This document shows, one piece after another, positions 43,289 through 44,589 of a DNA stretch of 44,589 bases. Position 1 is the stretch's first letter. Every line of letters begins with the position of its first letter. A model generated the notes under the pieces. It made no database searches and was not told the origin of the DNA. It saw only the letters and a program-made list of their open reading frames with translations. Source of the DNA: CAZIVO01 sp964542765. Lineage in GTDB: Bacteria; Planctomycetota; UBA1135; UBA2386. The stretch spans positions 1-44,589 of the forward strand of contig CAZIVO010000017.1 of the NCBI GenBank assembly GCA_964542765.1, written 5' to 3'. The translations under genes were made by a program, and so were the position numbers.

Positions 43289-44353
43289 GCAGCTAACTCG
43301 AGCTGTGATTTTGAACAGCTTCCTCNNNNNNNNNNCGGTGGGGATCAACTCGGCTGAACATGCGCGTTCCCAGGCATGTCCCCTGGCTTTTGTCGAGTTG
43401 GGGTAGAGCCCGCCGGAGCCGAAGAGCTGGTTGGCGGGCAAGGCGATAGATATCGTCGGCAATGCTCGCAATCCCTTGCGGACATCGTCCTTGTAGGCCG
43501 GATCATTGACGATCTGCGGGTCCATTTCGTAATCGGCGATCGCCGATCCGCCCCAGGTTTTGGGATAGCCGGGTGGATTGTTGGGCTGGCGAACGACGTC
43601 CTCGATGAACACGAAGGTCTGCGTGTCGGTGGGCGAGGTCACGTGGTTGGACTTGAACGCGGCGGTGCGCAGGACAGTTGTCTTCGAGATGGTGAGGGGT
43701 CCGCTGTAGACCTTGCCGTTGGTCGCCGTCGGCGGGCTGCCGTCGACGGTGTAGCGGATCGTCGCACCATTGGTCGCGCAGGTGATCGCTGTTGCGAAAG
43801 GATAATCATGGAGGCCGTGGGAAACCTGGATCTTGGCGATGCTGACGATCCCCGGTAGCCCCTTACCGTTCCGTGCACCCGGCGTCGCTTGCGTGAAGTA
43901 GCCCTGTCCGGATGCACCCACTCGTGCCCCGTAGGAGATATCAGTTCGTTGTTCGGGGAATTTTGGTGCGAAGTTGCTGACCAGTGTGCGTCCGTCGGGT
44001 TTGACCAGGGCGAGATACTCGCCATCACCATCAAGTTTGAAGTTGGTGTGCAGGGGCTTGCCTTGGGTCGCTCGGTCCTTGCCCGAGACGAACACCACGA
44101 GATAGCCGTCAGCCTTCACCGAGACGCTCGGTAGTTTCCACTGCGTGAGTTGCGCGGCATCGTCGGTCAGGTACCAGCCGCCGAGATTGAGAGCCCCCGG
44201 CCCCGGGTTGTGGATCTCGATCCAGTCGGAGGGGTCGCTATTCTCATCCTTCAGCCCGGTGGCATTGCGAGCCATCAGCTCGGTGATGGAGGGGGTCTGA
44301 GCCGAGATAGCTGTACACCAGGCCAGGAGCGGCAGCAGGGGGGTCAGGCGCAT
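43277..44353 (-). CDS. LTD/CotH secreted protein, 5' part (gap-interrupted)
   Basis: The N-terminal part of the same gene: signal peptide (LTPLLPLLAWCTAISA-Q), a lamin-tail domain (ITELMARNATGLKDENSDPS, SDWIEIHNPG), a chitobiase C-terminal-like domain (ATIRYTVDGSPPTATNG), and the start of the CotH region (LPTISIALPANQLFG, then WERACSAELIPT). At that point the sequence enters 10 N, continues KLFKITARV and then hits a stop. In homologues the sequence would run on into SPKHSFSL, found about 105 bases further on in another frame. Lamin-tail plus CotH proteins are frequent in Planctomycetota and probably act on or at the cell surface. Confidence 0.75.
   Translation of the reverse strand: MRLTPLLPLLAWCTAISAQTPSITELMARNATGLKDENSDPSDWIEIHNPGPGALNLGGWYLTDDAAQLTQWKLPSVSVKADGYLVVFVSGKDRATQGKPLHTNFKLDGDGEYLALVKPDGRTLVSNFAPKFPEQRTDISYGARVGASGQGYFTQATPGARNGKGLPGIVSIAKIQVSHGLHDYPFATAITCATNGATIRYTVDGSPPTATNGKVYSGPLTISKTTVLRTAAFKSNHVTSPTDTQTFVFIEDVVRQPNNPPGYPKTWGGSAIADYEMDPQIVNDPAYKDDVRKGLRALPTISIALPANQLFGSGGLYPNSTKARGHAWERACSAELIPTXXXXRKLFKITARVSCFRV
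43326..43335. other. Assembly gap (10 N)
   Basis: Ten undetermined bases inside the LTD/CotH gene, probably a scaffold join with arbitrary length, so reading frame across it carries no information. Protein order suggests that only a short stretch is missing here; the frame disruption lies on the low-coordinate side. Confidence 0.95.
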
Positions 44354-44390
44354 GTCAGCATCTTACTGCTTATTTCCGGTCCGTGCTCGA

Positions 44391-44425
44391 CTACCCACCT
44401 CATGTGAATGGTGTGGGGTGGGTAG
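44391..44425. promoter_or_regulatory. Inverted repeat upstream of the LTD/CotH gene
   Basis: CTACCCACC (44391-44399) and GGTGGGTAG (44417-44425) form a perfect 9-bp stem, extendable by a G-U and two more pairs. It lies about 38 bases upstream of the start codon on the minus strand. It could be an operator or a leader-RNA hairpin. The rest of 44354-44589 shows no convincing gene. A weak hairpin with TTTT at 44524-44545 on the plus strand is not clearly a terminator of anything visible. Confidence 0.35.
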
Positions 44426-44589
44426 AGAGTGGCTGGAGTAGTCGGCCGAGAATGGTCCGGGGAGGCGGCATCCATCATCGCACTTTGCTCTGGTATGAGC
44501 ATGCGGGCAGACCCGGGGGGCTTCGCGGCCCGGCTCCGCGATTTTCTCATGAATGATTGCGGTCCTCGGCGGGTCCTTACGCTTGGGGG

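Noticed and set aside
44524..44548. Rho-independent terminator on the plus strand
   Set aside because: The stem is only 5 bp with a short TTTT stretch, and there is no plus-strand gene ending there.

Overview
The window is GC-rich bacterial chromosome, densely packed with genes that often overlap by a few bases. It looks like a Gram-negative bacterium of the Planctomycetota type. Lipid A and surface-glycan genes (lpxB, an O-antigen ligase) point to an outer membrane. Secreted proteins with lamin-tail, CotH, NPCBM-like and VWA/GATase-like domains, plus a C-terminal domain shared by two exported proteins, are typical of that group. The phylum call is inferred from gene content only. One 10-base run of N (43326-43335) marks an assembly gap.

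Layout. 1-480 is the 3' end of a probable SGNH-hydrolase gene. 496-4531 (minus) is ribH-nusB-ftsY-O-antigen ligase. 4613-5874 (plus) holds a small membrane protein, a possibly structured intergenic region and lepB. 6009-9935 (minus) encodes a secreted alpha-toroid protein, an FAH-family enzyme and a secreted cutinase/PETase-like hydrolase. 9966-13864 (plus) has a DUF2064 transferase and the succinylase lysine/diaminopimelate genes dapC, dapD, dapE, with a possible 24-codon leader ORF before dapD. 13895-17609 (minus) is pabA/trpG-lpxB-ubiD-family, joined by ATGA overlaps. 17745-19088 is trkA. 19105-19767 is a lipoprotein.

19945-25672 (minus) is an unusually complete chaperone cluster, in transcription order groEL2, groES, groEL1, dnaJ, grpE, fmdB-like. 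It has a candidate operator upstream of groEL2 and a perfect 12-bp hairpin just before dnaJ. Divergent from it, 26001-30185 encodes a secreted NPCBM-like protein, a membrane VWA protein with a Pro-Lys-Pro-Asp repeat, and a lipoprotein. Next come a MiaE-like di-iron hydroxylase (30215-30802) and a translationally coupled pair: a GCS2-type carboxylate-amine ligase fused to CBS domains, and an AstE/aspartoacylase-type zinc amidohydrolase (31003-34136).

34229-37693 is a succinate dehydrogenase operon with a single large membrane anchor, followed by mogA. 38385-41135 has a small Pro-Glu repeat ORF coupled to two tandem CNNM/CorC-type CBS transport proteins. 41158-44353 (minus) is a large secreted lamin-tail/CotH protein, broken by the gap and by a frame disruption with telomere-like CCCTAAA units beside it.

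Most genes are housekeeping. The parts most worth a second look are the ligase-CBS/amidohydrolase pair, the chaperone supercluster with its RNA and DNA elements, the small coupled ORFs before dapD and CNNM, and the shared C-terminal export domain. No rRNA, tRNA, CRISPR array, insertion sequence or phage gene was recognised.
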